Both the position numbers and the translations under genes were made by a program. From the NCBI GenBank assembly GCA_022539475.1, contig VCMS01000371.1:1-47278 (forward strand): a stretch of DNA of 47,278 nt, in the 5' to 3' direction. Position 1 is the first letter of the stretch; each line of letters opens with the position of its first letter. The notes below the pieces were generated by a model, which searched no databases, had not been told where the DNA came from, and saw only the letters and a list, made by a program, of their open reading frames with translations. This document shows, piece by piece, positions 12,141 through 21,657 of this stretch. The stretch comes from Gracilaria domingensis (lineage: Eukaryota; Rhodophyta; Florideophyceae; Gracilariales; Gracilariaceae).

Positions 12141-13208
12141 CTATGGCGCTGATTGCAATTGCGTGAATCCAATTGAACGAAGGTAGGAAGAGATGTTCTC
12201 GTACCACAGTCGGGGTGCCTCACGCGTCCCATAGAGAGACTTCAACAAGCGAACGACACGTCCATCGGCCTCAGGAATACCATCAATCTTAGGCAGTGTG
12301 ATCCAGACGGGATGCTCAGTTGGCATCGTGGCATGTAAGAATGCGCCTTTGACATCGATATGCTGACTATCCCAGTTCATGGCAGTAGAGAGTATCATCA
12401 TGACACGGAAAATCTCAAAGTTAAGAACAGGGGCATACAGATTGTCTTTGTCAGCGACGCTCTGAAAGTTACCACGAGCCACGAGGCGAGCCTTGAAGCG
12501 TAACGGTTGACCATTGTGGTCTCGTTTGAGGCGAAAGATAAATCCAGACGGTATCGGCGGACCATGGGTGGGCGAGGCATCTTCGTATGTCCCAAGACTA
12601 CGAATAGTATCAAATTCAGTACGAATTGCGTCCATCCAGTGTGCAGCCTCAGAAGAAGAAAGAGCCTGACGCAATGTAGGTTCATCGGAAGTGCTTATGG
12701 CGGTTGGTAGCCTGCGAGCGGTGTTGGCCACTTCCGGTTCTAAGTCAGAGGCATATCCACCCAGATCAGGATCGTACGTTGATGGGTGATCAGGGTAGTG
12801 CGTGAGTCCCGTACTACTGCTGGAAGATGCATTCGTCATCCAGTCGGAAGATTCCTCGTCAGTGGCAGGTGAGGGCGTGGAACGAGGAATGTTGGTAGGT
12901 TCATCATCACTGGGGTCAAAGTCATCGACAAAAGTACTCGTTCTAGGCTCCGTAGAAGGTGTCAGAGAGACAGAGCCATCGATGAGAGACAATCCGGGGA
13001 ATTCTTCTTCAAGGAAACGGGCATGCTTGGTTTCGACAATGCCGTTGCTTGTTAAGATTCTGTACAAACCGCCCTGGACATGGCCTAAGTTCACTCCTTC
13101 GACCAGACGGGGTTGCATCTTCTTAAGCTCATTGGGATTTTCTTCTACAAGAGTTCGACAGCCAAAGGTACGAAGATGTTTGACATCACGTGGGGGCTCT
13201 TGAAGCAA
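12141..13208 (-). pseudogene. copia-1 integrase tail, linker and RT N-part
   Basis: It starts in the integrase C-terminal region: HLRTFGCRTLV matches the usual H-L-R-x-F-G-C-x-x-y/v of copia integrases. A serine/aspartate/proline-rich linker of about 100 residues follows. The RT begins near SFIFRLKRDHNG-like residues (GFIFRLKRDHNGQPLRFKAR), then LVARGNFQ and HIDVKGAFLHA, the first RT catalytic Asp, and ends with LLKSLYGTREAPRLWY (usual L-x-K-x-L-Y-G-L-K-Q-A-P-R-x-W). Frame changes at both ends join it to neighbouring pieces. The acidic linker is typical of the family. Confidence 0.9.
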
Positions 13209-14478
13209 CTGAGTGAATGGAACTTGCTCAGTGCTTCGATGATAATTGACGTTCTTGCAGAAAATGACATGACAAAGGGCTGCCGTCTAGTACGACAATG
13301 GTAGTTGAGCTTGCTCCAGACAGGCTCGGATGGGCCCCATCGGAATGGCAATGTTGCGTTCAGCAAGTCCATTGGAGGAAGGCGTGTATAGAGATGAACG
13401 GGTGATGACAACTCCAATGCGTTTCAGTTGCTTCTGCGCCTTGAAAAATTCGGAGCCTCCATCTGAGTGGGGAGAACGAACTTTGTAACCTGATTGGCGC
13501 TCAAACCAATTCACGTAGTTCAAGATTATCTCAGAAGCGTCAGACTTACGGACCAGTGGAGCAGCAAACAGATAACGAGTATAAGTATCCACGATGATCA
13601 TGTAGTAAATGTGTCCAGCTTCCGACTCGGTGCCAACGAGAGTGATATCGCAGCGCAGGTGACCTGGCTGAGACGCGGAGGTGAGAGACCCATGAAAGCT
13701 ACGACGAAACTTTCCTTGAGCGCACGGGATGCAATCCAAAGAAGAAATGGTGGTCTGGGATAAGATCCTGTCTTGGAGTAACTTTCGCACATCAGCTTTG
13801 GAGGCAGTATGTCCTAGGCGATTGTGCCATAGTGTGACACATGCAGGGGTCAAAGATTTCTTGTCGAGTTCGTCTGCGGAATCATCAGAGACTTCAACTG
13901 CCAAAGAGTCAGCATCAGTATCCGACTCGTCAGCATCCGACAGCTCTTTCACAACAACGGCGTCATCATTGCTGGCATTAGTTTCGGTACGGAGGAGGTG
14001 AGAGAAACGGGTAATCATGGCTCTGGCCTCGTTAGCGGATCCATCAGGCAAAGAACGAGTGGCAGCATGACAGTCTCCAGGAATGTAATAAAGACCATCA
14101 GAATGTTTGGGAGCACTGCCTACGATTCGAAAATGATCGTCCAAGTCAATGATGTAAGCAACAGTTGGTAGAAAGAGAACTGCAAGTTGCTTCGCAGTGA
14201 GAGCGGGAATAGAAAGTAGACTCATGGCGATATCAGATGAAACCAATGTGTTGCTGAGTGACACAGTGGTATCGGTACCGTCATGTGACCACGTTACAGG
14301 CCTGACACCTTTCTCGGTTGCAATGATCTCAGAGTTGTCACCCAGTGCAATCGGAATACTGCATTCATGGCTTGTCGAGAGGTGTTTACGAGAAGCCGTA
14401 AGGTGCGCCGTAGAACCTGAGTCCAGCATTAGAAGGTTGGATTTTACAGACCGAGCAGCGAGAACTCGGGGTCTCAAT
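13145..14478 (-). pseudogene. copia-1 protease and integrase
   Basis: The 396-codon frame starts just inside the hAT junction. The aspartic protease active site is LLMLDSGSTAHLT (D-S-G), about 20 residues in. The pre-integrase zinc finger reads LWHNRLGHTASKADVRK then CIPCAQGK (H-x4-H to C-x2-C). The integrase core shows LRCDITLVG (first Asp), SPHSDGGSEF (second Asp) and SSNGLAERNI (Glu), so D-D-E is complete. The frame stops at 13287 within the helix after the Glu. The following piece (13290-13200) continues the family pattern in another frame, so one frame change is present. A serine/aspartate-rich stretch lies before the zinc finger. Confidence 0.92.
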
Positions 14479-15358
14479 CAGGCCCGTATCGGTGACTGAC
14501 TGACTACGGCGCTTTTTTCACTGACTTTGACTGACTGACTCCAGTAGTTCGGCCGTAGTCAAATATTGTAGTCACCGTTGTCTACAGCAGCAATTGAACG
14601 GCTCCATAGCAGCTCAATGTGACTTTGGATGATCTCTGAGAGATATTAAGTAGATATATTTGACCGCAAACAGTAGTAATTAACATCTCAGTAGTTCTGA
14701 CTTCTATGTCCTGTCTAATCTTCCTACAAATCATTCGTTCATTTGTTGTTTTTGAAAGGGAAGCTGTCGAACTAGACAGTTCATTGATGACTCACAGTCA
14801 TAAACTGAAGGTGATATTCAGTTTGTTGCAGAAGAAACGTTGCAAATCGTTGAAGAACAATAAATAGAAAGAGCCGAGCATGACTCTGCGGTTTTGGAGA
14901 CGCACTAACGAACTGCCACGGTGGATAAGCCTCGTTCCATTTAATATAATTGCGCAAGTAGCTCTATCCGCTCAGGCTTACTCTGCTCCAGCTGAAAGAC
15001 GTTTCAGTGACCTTGCCCGCATTGAAGGCAATTGGAGACAGTCTCTTCCTTCGGAGACTTAGAAATCACGGAAAGCATTAAAGCATTTATCCATTAAGAG
15101 TTACATAGAAACCAACATGAAGAAAACAGTGTACTGCAATTTGGAGCCTCCGCGTTGCAAAAAACAGCGACAAAAGTAGCATGGAAGATGATAGAAAACT
15201 CTTAGGCACCTACTTCTTAAGCTATCTAGTAAACGTTCACGCGTATGTCTTGTGACTATATTTTGACTACTTTCAAGATGACTACCGCCAAAAGTGCTTG
15301 ACTTCTTGACTTCAACATGTATCAAAAACGTAGTCACGAATACGCCCCTGGTCTCAAT
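14471..15358. mobile_element. Non-autonomous hAT element with 8-bp target duplication
   Basis: The element is 14479-15350 (872 bp). It is flanked by identical 8-bp duplications GTCTCAAT at 14471-14478 and 15351-15358, the size known for hAT transposons. Terminal inverted repeats: the left starts CAGGCCCGTATCGGTGACT; the right, read inward, starts CAGGGGCGTATTCGTGACT. Subterminal TGACTGACTGACTAC repeats follow the left end. It inserted into copia-1 between Gag and protease. Inside, 14880-15062 carries a piece of a hAT transposase, so this is an internal-deletion derivative that would need transposase from elsewhere. Confidence 0.93.
14880..15062 (+). pseudogene. hAT transposase C-terminal dimerisation fragment
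   Basis: The 60-residue reading frame contains WISLVPFNIIAQVALSAQAY followed by SAPAERRFSDLARIEGNWR. It fits the hAT C-terminal dimerisation pattern, in which a P-x-L/I-x-x-x-A helix precedes S-A-P-x-E-R-x-F-S and then a basic helix. It lies inside the hAT element, on the plus strand, after a long deletion of the rest of the transposase. The first in-frame stop is at 15060-15062, but similar residues (KALKHLSIKSYIE) follow it in the same frame, so the stop is probably a lesion. Confidence 0.85.
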
Positions 15359-16123
15359 ACCGCAGCACGAGTGGAGGTGTTGCTCTTCTTCAAGCTGGTG
15401 CCATTCGAGGGGTGTGGTTCACTTCCACGTTTATCCATTGCAGGATCCACCGGAATGTTTAGCTTGTTCTTCGGATTCAAGGGATTAAGATAACAACGGC
15501 TTGTTGTGTGATTGTCCTTGCTGCATATGGCGCATTTGGGTCCAACAGCAGCAGAGGCTCCTTCAGAAGTATGACTCTCAAGGGTACGAACTTCATCAAG
15601 CAGACGGGCTGAAACCATGTCCCATGTAGTTTGTTCGGTCGAAAGAGTCTTGATAGCTTCGCACACAGGATTAAGTTCCAGCGCAGTAATTGAAGATATC
15701 AAAAGAGCGACAGTGAGCTCCTCAGGCAATTTGGTTTCCATAGCAGCCAATTGTTCTATGACACTAGCCATTTTGTCAATGTGCTTGCCCATGTTCTGAT
15801 GTATGTCGGAATACCTCATGTTTATCAACTCGCACATCTTGACAATGCGAGAGGCTGTAGACGTAGACGCAAAGCGGTCGTCCAGTCTTTTCAGCATCTT
15901 ACAAGGGTTTCCAATCTCACCCTGTACGACACGTAGGGCTTCATCTGAAAGCGCGGACACAATAAGACCGCTTGCCATCTGAACTGAAGGGATTTCGAAC
16001 CTGACACAGATCCTCTCCAATACCCTTAGCATTGCATGCGGCATCAACACGAATTCGCCACAATTTGTAATCATGTTTCTCGTTAAAGGGCTGAATGCGA
16101 ATTTTCCACCGATCGGAATCCAT
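15351..16123 (-). pseudogene. copia-1 Gag with CCHC zinc knuckle
   Basis: The first ATG is at 16123 (protein start MDSDRWKIRIQPFNEKHDYK), a typical copia Gag opening with a W and a FNEKHDYKLW segment. After about 33 residues the frame shifts near 16020. The main frame then runs through a helical UBN2-like Gag domain (IVSALSDEALRVV, AIKTLSTEQTTWDMV) to a zinc knuckle CAICSKDNHTTSRC (C-x2-C-x4-H-x4-C) near 15520. It ends at the hAT junction, beyond which protease continues in the same frame. The frame also stays open upstream of the knuckle domain to 16260, but that part is leader sequence. Confidence 0.85.
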
Positions 16124-16249
16124 GTTTCGAAGGTGAGAAGAAGATTGGCTGAACGACAATGCTGGTCGTTAAAACAAAAATGACAGAAAGAACTAGAAAT
16201 ACAAAGCGTGAGAATGAGGAAAATACGAAACAGCAGCAGAACGACTTGG

Positions 16250-16264
16250 GCTGGGCCCATAACC
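16250..16264 (-). promoter_or_regulatory. copia-1 primer-binding site, initiator-tRNA anticodon type
   Basis: The plus strand here reads GCTGGGCCCATAACC. It carries GGGCCCATAACC, the anticodon-loop sequence of plant-type initiator methionine tRNA, so the minus-strand element RNA would be complementary to the middle of that tRNA. Priming by a cut half of tRNA-iMet is known for copia-type elements. It lies directly inside the presumed LTR edge, where a primer site belongs. The match is from memory of the tRNA. Confidence 0.65.
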
Positions 16265-16745
16265 TCTTAGAGAGGAAGAGCAGGTTGAAAACAAGACGAT
16301 GAGAGCTGAGAGCGATCGACTCCAAGGTAGAGTACGATCGCTCTCTCTTTATAGTGAGGCAAAGGCTTACTTGATCATGTAGTTCTACTGTGAACTGATC
16401 ACGTAAGTAACACAAATACAAATACAAATGTCAACTCTCGTAAACAATACAAAACATAAATTAAAAAACTCATACAAGCATTCAAACATAGTTCAAACAG
16501 ATTTCAAACAGTCAAAGTCACTGAGAAGTGGGGCGCGAAGGCAAGGCCTTTGTACGAGAACTGGCAGAGTTCACCAGCACATCACGCGGTACAAACCCCG
16601 CACTGGAGTACAACACAGTACTTCTCCGAATGGAGCGTACTGTACTCCAGTACACCGCGGCCGCTGTAAATCAAAGGCGCCTTTTGCCTACAACGGTCTG
16701 ACAAACGGTCGAGACCCACCCAGCCCGTCGGAAATAAGGCCAACA
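16265..16745 (-). repeat. 5' LTR of copia-1
   Basis: It lies just outside the primer-binding site. The outer edge is placed at 16745 because the minus strand starts TGTTGGCC there, a usual copia LTR start. A minus-strand TATA box, TATAAAG, lies at 16353-16347. The second LTR is not in the window, so both edges rest on motif logic rather than comparison. It would drive Gag-Pol transcription. Confidence 0.55.
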
Positions 16746-16763
16746 TCATCATCTATCTACAGG

Positions 16764-17180
16764 GTGAGGCCAACTAATCGGATCACAATTTCCATGTGCT
16801 CTGTTCCTCTTCGGTAGGCTCCATGCGGGGCCTAAGCTGTGTAATGAAGAGATGGTGAAGTTGGCTTTTTTCGATGGAGGGGAAGGCCGACTGACGCTCC
16901 TCTAATACAAGAGATGGCTACGACTATCCTACAAGCTGTCTACTGTCTTGTGCTGGCTCGCAGCACGTGGGCGACAAGCCACGGACGGGCATCAGGCGGC
17001 ACGATGGCTTGTAGACTGTCTTCCGTGTCACATTCACCCTGGTTCTGATGCTCAACGTCCTCGATGAACAACGTGCTAGTGAGGTTGGAATTTAGTTCGT
17101 GAGATGATAAACGTAGAAAACTGCCCGACAGAAGAGGCACCTTAGTACTGGAACGTGATCACATAGCTAGGCCCGAGTGC
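16764..17180. repeat. Repeat A, copy 1 (about 417 bp)
   Basis: Aligns along its whole length with 17843-18260, in the same orientation. Long shared blocks include cacaatttccatgtgctctg, cggtaggctccatg-ggggcc, tatcctacaagctgt-tactg, tcttgtgctggctcgcagca and gatgataaacgtagaaaact. Small indels break any common reading frame, so it behaves as non-coding. Its start lies just outside the copia-1 LTR. Identity is roughly 80-85 % by eye. I do not recognise the family. Confidence 0.85.
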
Positions 17181-17842
17181 CATGTTTTACGGAAAACGCG
17201 GCGAGATACTGAACGACGGAGATAGGCTCACTTCCTATCACTTGGGAAGATATCAGTGGCATAATTGAACGGACATATGCCAGTCTTTGTAAAAGCGATA
17301 GCCAATTGGTGCACGGCGTTCACGTGGCACCCACGGGTGCCCGGGCCATGCGCTTATCGCAACGTTTAGCGGCTCGCATCTGGTGTAGACGGGATCGGCT
17401 TACGCTCTGTGAAGAGCTTGATACGGCACACGTCCGAGATCCTCGTCTTGGCGACACTCCTCGAGAAGGTTGGAACGCCGTTGCAGTGGACCACTATAAA
17501 AGGAAGACGGACTGGGGTGAAAGAAGCAAAGAGGGCGCGTTTGTGGAGCGAAAGTAGTGAGAAAGGAAGAGAGTCGTCGGGGTGCAAGGGAGAGATCACT
17601 GGAGATGCATAGGGGATTGGACGGATACACGTGAATCTGTGAAGGTCGACAGGCAGGCATATGCTCGCTTGGGGATGATGACAAGGTGGCATTGTTGTAT
17701 CTGAAAGGCGGCTGTTCTTGCTGTACGCTTGTCTTGGTGAACGACGTGGCCAGATGTGATGCAGGCCTCAAGCTTTAAGTTCCTCGCATTCCCGTACCAG
17801 CTCCTGAAAGTTTGATAAAGATTGCGCTCTATCTAGTAGAAA
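17181..17842. other. Spacer between repeat A copies, with a TATA box
   Basis: No credible gene is seen. A TATA box, ACTATAAAAGG, lies on the plus strand at 17495-17502, but no convincing reading frame follows within 300 bases. A short palindrome (ggcaccc-ac-gggtgcc) lies at about 17326-17341. Repeat A copies flank this block on both sides, so it may be the interior of a larger duplicated or composite element, or the promoter of a lost gene. Confidence 0.4.
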
Positions 17843-18260
17843 GTGAGGCCAACATTTCGGCGCAGACTAATCGGGTCACAATTTCCATGTGCTCTGTTCC
17901 TTTTCGGTAGGCTCCATGTGGGGCCTAAGCTGTATAATGAAGAGATGGTTGAGTTAAGTTCGGCTTTCTCCGATGGAGGCTTTTTTGATACAAGAGATAA
18001 CTACGACTATCCTACAAGCTGTTTACTGTCTTGTGCTGGCTCGCAGCACGTGGTCTACAAGCTACGGACGGTGATCATGCGGTTCGATGGCTTGTAGACC
18101 GTCTTCCGTGTTACATTCACCCTGGTTTTGATGTTCAGCGTCTTCGTTGAACAAAGCGTTCGTAAGGATGTACTTAGTTCGTGAGATGATAAACGTAGAA
18201 AACTGTCCGAGAGAAGAGGTAACCGAGTACTTGAACGTGATGACAAAGCTCAGTCCGAGT
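17843..18260. repeat. Repeat A, copy 2 (about 418 bp)
   Basis: Direct copy of 16764-17180. Compared with copy 1 it keeps a short extra block near 17855-17866 (atttcggcgcag), lacks a stretch near the aaggccgactgacgctcc region, and has many substitutions. The similarity ends near ccgagtg in both copies. It does not begin and end with matching TG and CA, so an LTR identity is not supported. Confidence 0.85.
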
Positions 18261-18359
18261 GGAACGGAGCCGATGAGGCGTAAGAAATCCAGAAGACCCA
18301 GCAGCGATGTTTTTAAAGTCCACGCAGAAGAAGTAGATCAGATGGCAGTTGGCGCGCTC

Positions 18360-18990
18360 GCAGCCAGTCACGGAAGAAGCTGACGACAGCAATTCGCGTA
18401 GCCAACGAGATGAGATCTCAGCACGCGCGTTAGCTGGCAAGCAGTCCGCGCACCCATATCCCAGTAGAGCGCAGCAGCTCGCGCGCGACGCGGCAGGACG
18501 CGGCGGCGTGCGGAGTAGTTGTTGGCCAGTATCGCCGTGAAACAGGAAAGATGACGACAGCAAGTGATGGGACCACAGCCGGCCGTGACCGTGTTAGCCG
18601 CTCGTCAAGCAGCGCGCGCGCGCGCGGTACACGAAGCGACGCGGCGCGCTGGCGAAGGCGGCGGCGACGAGGACAAGGGCGCGATTGACATAATGAAGGT
18701 CGGACAGGCTTCGCGGATGCTCGCGCTCGCAGAGCTGCTGCGCGCGCTCGCGTGCGGCTGCCTCGCGGCGGACTACGCGCAGTACGCGACGCCACCCATC
18801 TCGCCAGAGCCAACACCCGCCGCCGCCGTCGCCGCCGTCGCCGTCACGACGAGGACGGCGGCGGCGAGGGCGACGAGCTGCTGCGCGTGCGCAGCAGCTC
18901 GCACGCACAGCAGGTTGGAGCTGCTGGACGTGGTGGACATGCTGGCGGCGACCGAGTGCGACGTGGCGATGTTGCCCACGTGTGCCTCTT
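18360..18990. other. GC-rich low-complexity island
   Basis: Strongly GC-rich, with gcgcgcgc runs near 18614, gccgccgtc repeats near 18822-18845 and repeated gctgctgcgcg words. All frames on both strands are unusually open (for example 18564-18998 plus and 18594-18908 minus), which follows from base composition rather than coding. The translated products are alanine/arginine/cysteine-rich without any domain. Composition differs sharply from the AT-richer flanks. Similar GC-rich character occurs at 43.1-43.9 kb. Confidence 0.5.
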
Positions 18991-20853
18991 TCTCGTAACT
19001 AATTTTGTCTCGCTGTAAATAATTATCATCGCGGCGCATCGCCGGCGACAGCCGCCGTACATGTAAAGTACGTGTACCGACGGCAACGGTTTACTTGTAT
19101 TGTTCGGTCTAGTATGACTCCAACCTTTGAGAGCGCTACCACACGTGAGCAACTTTCGCAGAAATATCGAGATGATATTTTCTGTTAACTTTTGCGCGAT
19201 GACTCTAGTTGTACTAAGGCGCGAAAGAGCTCGACTTCATCACTTCGTCGTGGAAAAATGTTGGCCACATAATACGTCTCATGCTGCCAAAGAGTTGTTT
19301 CTTTCTCTCTGGGTCGCATACACATTAACTCTAGGCATCTATAGTAGAGTATCGTATTTAACCCACTCTGCAATACAGGCCTTCTTCGAGTGCACACGAA
19401 AAAAAGAATCCGCACACGCGATTCCTCTCCATTCCGAATCAAGTTCGCGGCTTTTGTGAAGCTGCTGCGCCTGTATTCAAATCGGTGTCCACAAGTCGAG
19501 CACCAAAGGTATCCTATTAATTATTATGATGGTCCCTTTGACAACAGCTGTGTCCCTCACGATGACAAGGCTTAAGATAGAAAGGCATTGAAGAAAGTAG
19601 AAATCAGAGATATAAACAAAACTTTCTAAGCACTGTAATATGTATTTCGCCAAGAAAAGCACGTGGCCCATGCTTTCATTCAGACTAGCGGGAATCCGGT
19701 TCTGGCATCAACATTAATCGTGGGCGCCCCCAGATTGCTGTGTATGCGATACATGCAAACTCACTAAAATTGATAACACAAAAACGAGACGTACAAGTTG
19801 GAATCTAAACTGTGGGCCATTTATGCCTCGAGCTCATGCTGCGTCTTCGGTGACGCGTCTTAAAAAGCTGCTTTTAAATCGCATTCAGTTGTTGATCGTC
19901 GGTCCGAGTCCCCTCCCAGCCATCCCTTTAAGAGATATCTAGATGATGATCATGAATCCGTGCGATCATGAATCTGGGCGTTGTTACCTGCTCCTACGGA
20001 GGCGGAATCCGAGCGCAGTTTTCAGAACACGGCTTGAATTCGCACTAAACGACACTAGCGACGTCGCATGAACACCTTTAATGATATGGCGGTTTGATGG
20101 AGTCTGGCCTTCTCTAGATGGAGAGGAAGCCTGGCTGACCTTGCGCTTTATACGGTAATTGTGCTCTTGTGCTCCTGGAATACATGTGGCGGGCAAATAC
20201 GTAGACCGGTGCTGCAGCACGCGTGAAGCCCGTGGGATGTGCGCGAGCTTCTTAGTGGAGTCCGAAGTTTGTAAGCACCTCTACGTGGGGGTGTAGAGCA
20301 CGAATATACACACTTGTGTTTTACAATAATATTCGTAGGTTGTAGAAAAAGGAACCGTAGCTACTTGCACGCGTGACGTGAGCTTGGAGAATGCGCAGAC
20401 ATTATCAATTTTAGGCACGAGGAAGTTGATTTATTGAGGGGATTGACAATCGTAAGCACGCAAGAATCTTGCGCATCTGATGGTTTGCCCAAAGAGACTC
20501 CGGCGGCCGCACCGTCGACGTTTCGCTGGGCACTTCGTCACTGTCACGATCGCCTCCTGCGGAGTCTGGCTTTTTGGTTAGCTAGGTCGTTGATGCCGTT
20601 CCTACCCTTGGGGAGCAGCTTCTCTCTTCTAGACAGATCTTGCGTGCGATAGACTTTCTCCATCTGCACGACGGGATCGCGGTCCGATTCCGTCACTCTT
20701 CTCATATGGAAATATTAACACTGTTCAGGGCGGAAGCTCTGCAACTATGGGCAATAAAAGGTGGGCAATGTCAGTCACGCATGCAGCATCACACAACTTG
20801 AGTTGAAAGCACGAAACGTCGTGGCCATCAGTTTCAGACTCAGAATCGTTGTT
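18991..20853. other. Unassigned intergenic stretch
   Basis: I see no supported gene. Short open frames (for example 19127-19459 plus, 20434-20652 plus) have no recognisable domain. Minor features are a direct repeat of gatcatgaatc near 19948 and 19963, and a weak resemblance of 20085-20200 to the centre of repeat A. It may be decayed mobile DNA. Confidence 0.4.
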
Positions 20854-20930
20854 TATAAACATGTCCGAGGGCGGCGGGGTACGTCGCTGTTCCAGCAACG
20901 CAACTTCTCACCCCCTCGGACATGTTTATA
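20854..20930. repeat. 77-bp inverted-repeat unit, 18-bp arms
   Basis: The arm TATAAACATGTCCGAGGG at 20854-20871 is matched perfectly in reverse complement at 20913-20930, around a 41-base spacer. This is a strong stem, or the terminal repeats of a very small foldback element. No target duplication is evident immediately outside. Confidence 0.8.
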
Positions 20931-20984
20931 CGTTTAATGAGTCATAACTCCGAGCACGAATTTTGTGACTCACTTACCGCCATT

Positions 20985-21465
20985 TGTCATTTTATCTCAT
21001 TTCACCTCTTGATTCCTTCCAATCGCACTGTTCTGAGTACTCTTTGATCGGAGAAACCTTTGTCAAAATTTGTACGGCCTTGAGAGCTCGGACGTTGGTC
21101 ATCTCGGTCAGACCATGCCTCTTTCGCAAACCCAAAGTATTCCCACAAACGCCTTGTACTGAAGGCCTTTCTACGATGAGATGAATATCAGTGGTTAAAC
21201 TGAAAAGAACGGACCGCAAACTTGCTATCTCTAAATTATCGTCCTTCAGTTTATAACTTAGATTGTACATGAAGAGGACAGATTCGGTTCGCTCCTTGAA
21301 AAGCGAAATAGAGGCGCTTGTGGCCTCCATCAGCCGTTTTGGTTGCATTGTAACGCACAAGATATAGAACCTGTATTGCAGTTCTGCTGTATTGCACGTT
21401 TATCGGAGTGATGGCCACACAAGTGTCGAACACAATATTGCGAGCTATTTCTCCATCCAACTCAA
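20985..21465. other. Unassigned stretch upstream of the secreted-protein gene
   Basis: A 122-codon minus frame (21360-20992) lies here but shows no domain I recognise and no promoter. It may be chance. It separates the inverted-repeat unit from the promoter of the secreted-protein gene. Confidence 0.35.
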
Positions 21466-21527
21466 TTGGAGGATACTCAGGTCCTGCAGAAAGGAGGTGG
21501 GGACGAATGGAGACCTTCTCCTCTCTC

Positions 21528-21535
21528 TATAAAAG
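21528..21535 (+). promoter_or_regulatory. TATA box of the secreted-protein gene
   Basis: TATAAAAG after a CT-rich tract (ctcctctctc), 130 bases before the start codon at 21658. Spacing allows a transcription start about 30 bases downstream, near 21560, and a 5' leader of about 100 bases. Confidence 0.6.
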
Positions 21536-21657
21536 CGGCGTCAGAATTCGTCTTGCCTCCGCTCTTTCGAAGCATCCCAACCCCGTCTAAACACTGGTCG
21601 ACAGTACCCGAATTCCTGTACTTGGAAACGTTATACTCGTTACGCCCGACAGACAAC

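Larger units (their letters stand above)
11239..16745 (-). mobile_element. Ty1/copia element copia-1, nearly full length, 3' end lost
   Basis: Reading leftward: 5' LTR (16745-16265), primer-binding site (16264-16250), Gag from 16123, then protease, integrase, reverse transcriptase and RNase H ending at 11239. Integrase before RT identifies the copia superfamily. Gag and protease share one frame once the hAT insertion at 14479-15350 is discounted, so this was a single Gag-Pol frame. I see frame changes at about 16020, 13290 and 12130. The 3' LTR is missing because gypsy-2 begins at 11238. Domains are seen directly; the insertion order is inferred. Confidence 0.9.

Noticed and set aside
18564..18998. 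144-codon plus frame and overlapping minus frames in the GC-rich island.
   Set aside because: All frames are open together because of base composition; products are Ala/Arg/Cys-rich with no domain.
20085..20200. Third copy of repeat A.
   Set aside because: Only scattered short matches (gatggag-ggaag, cttgtgct); could be chance.
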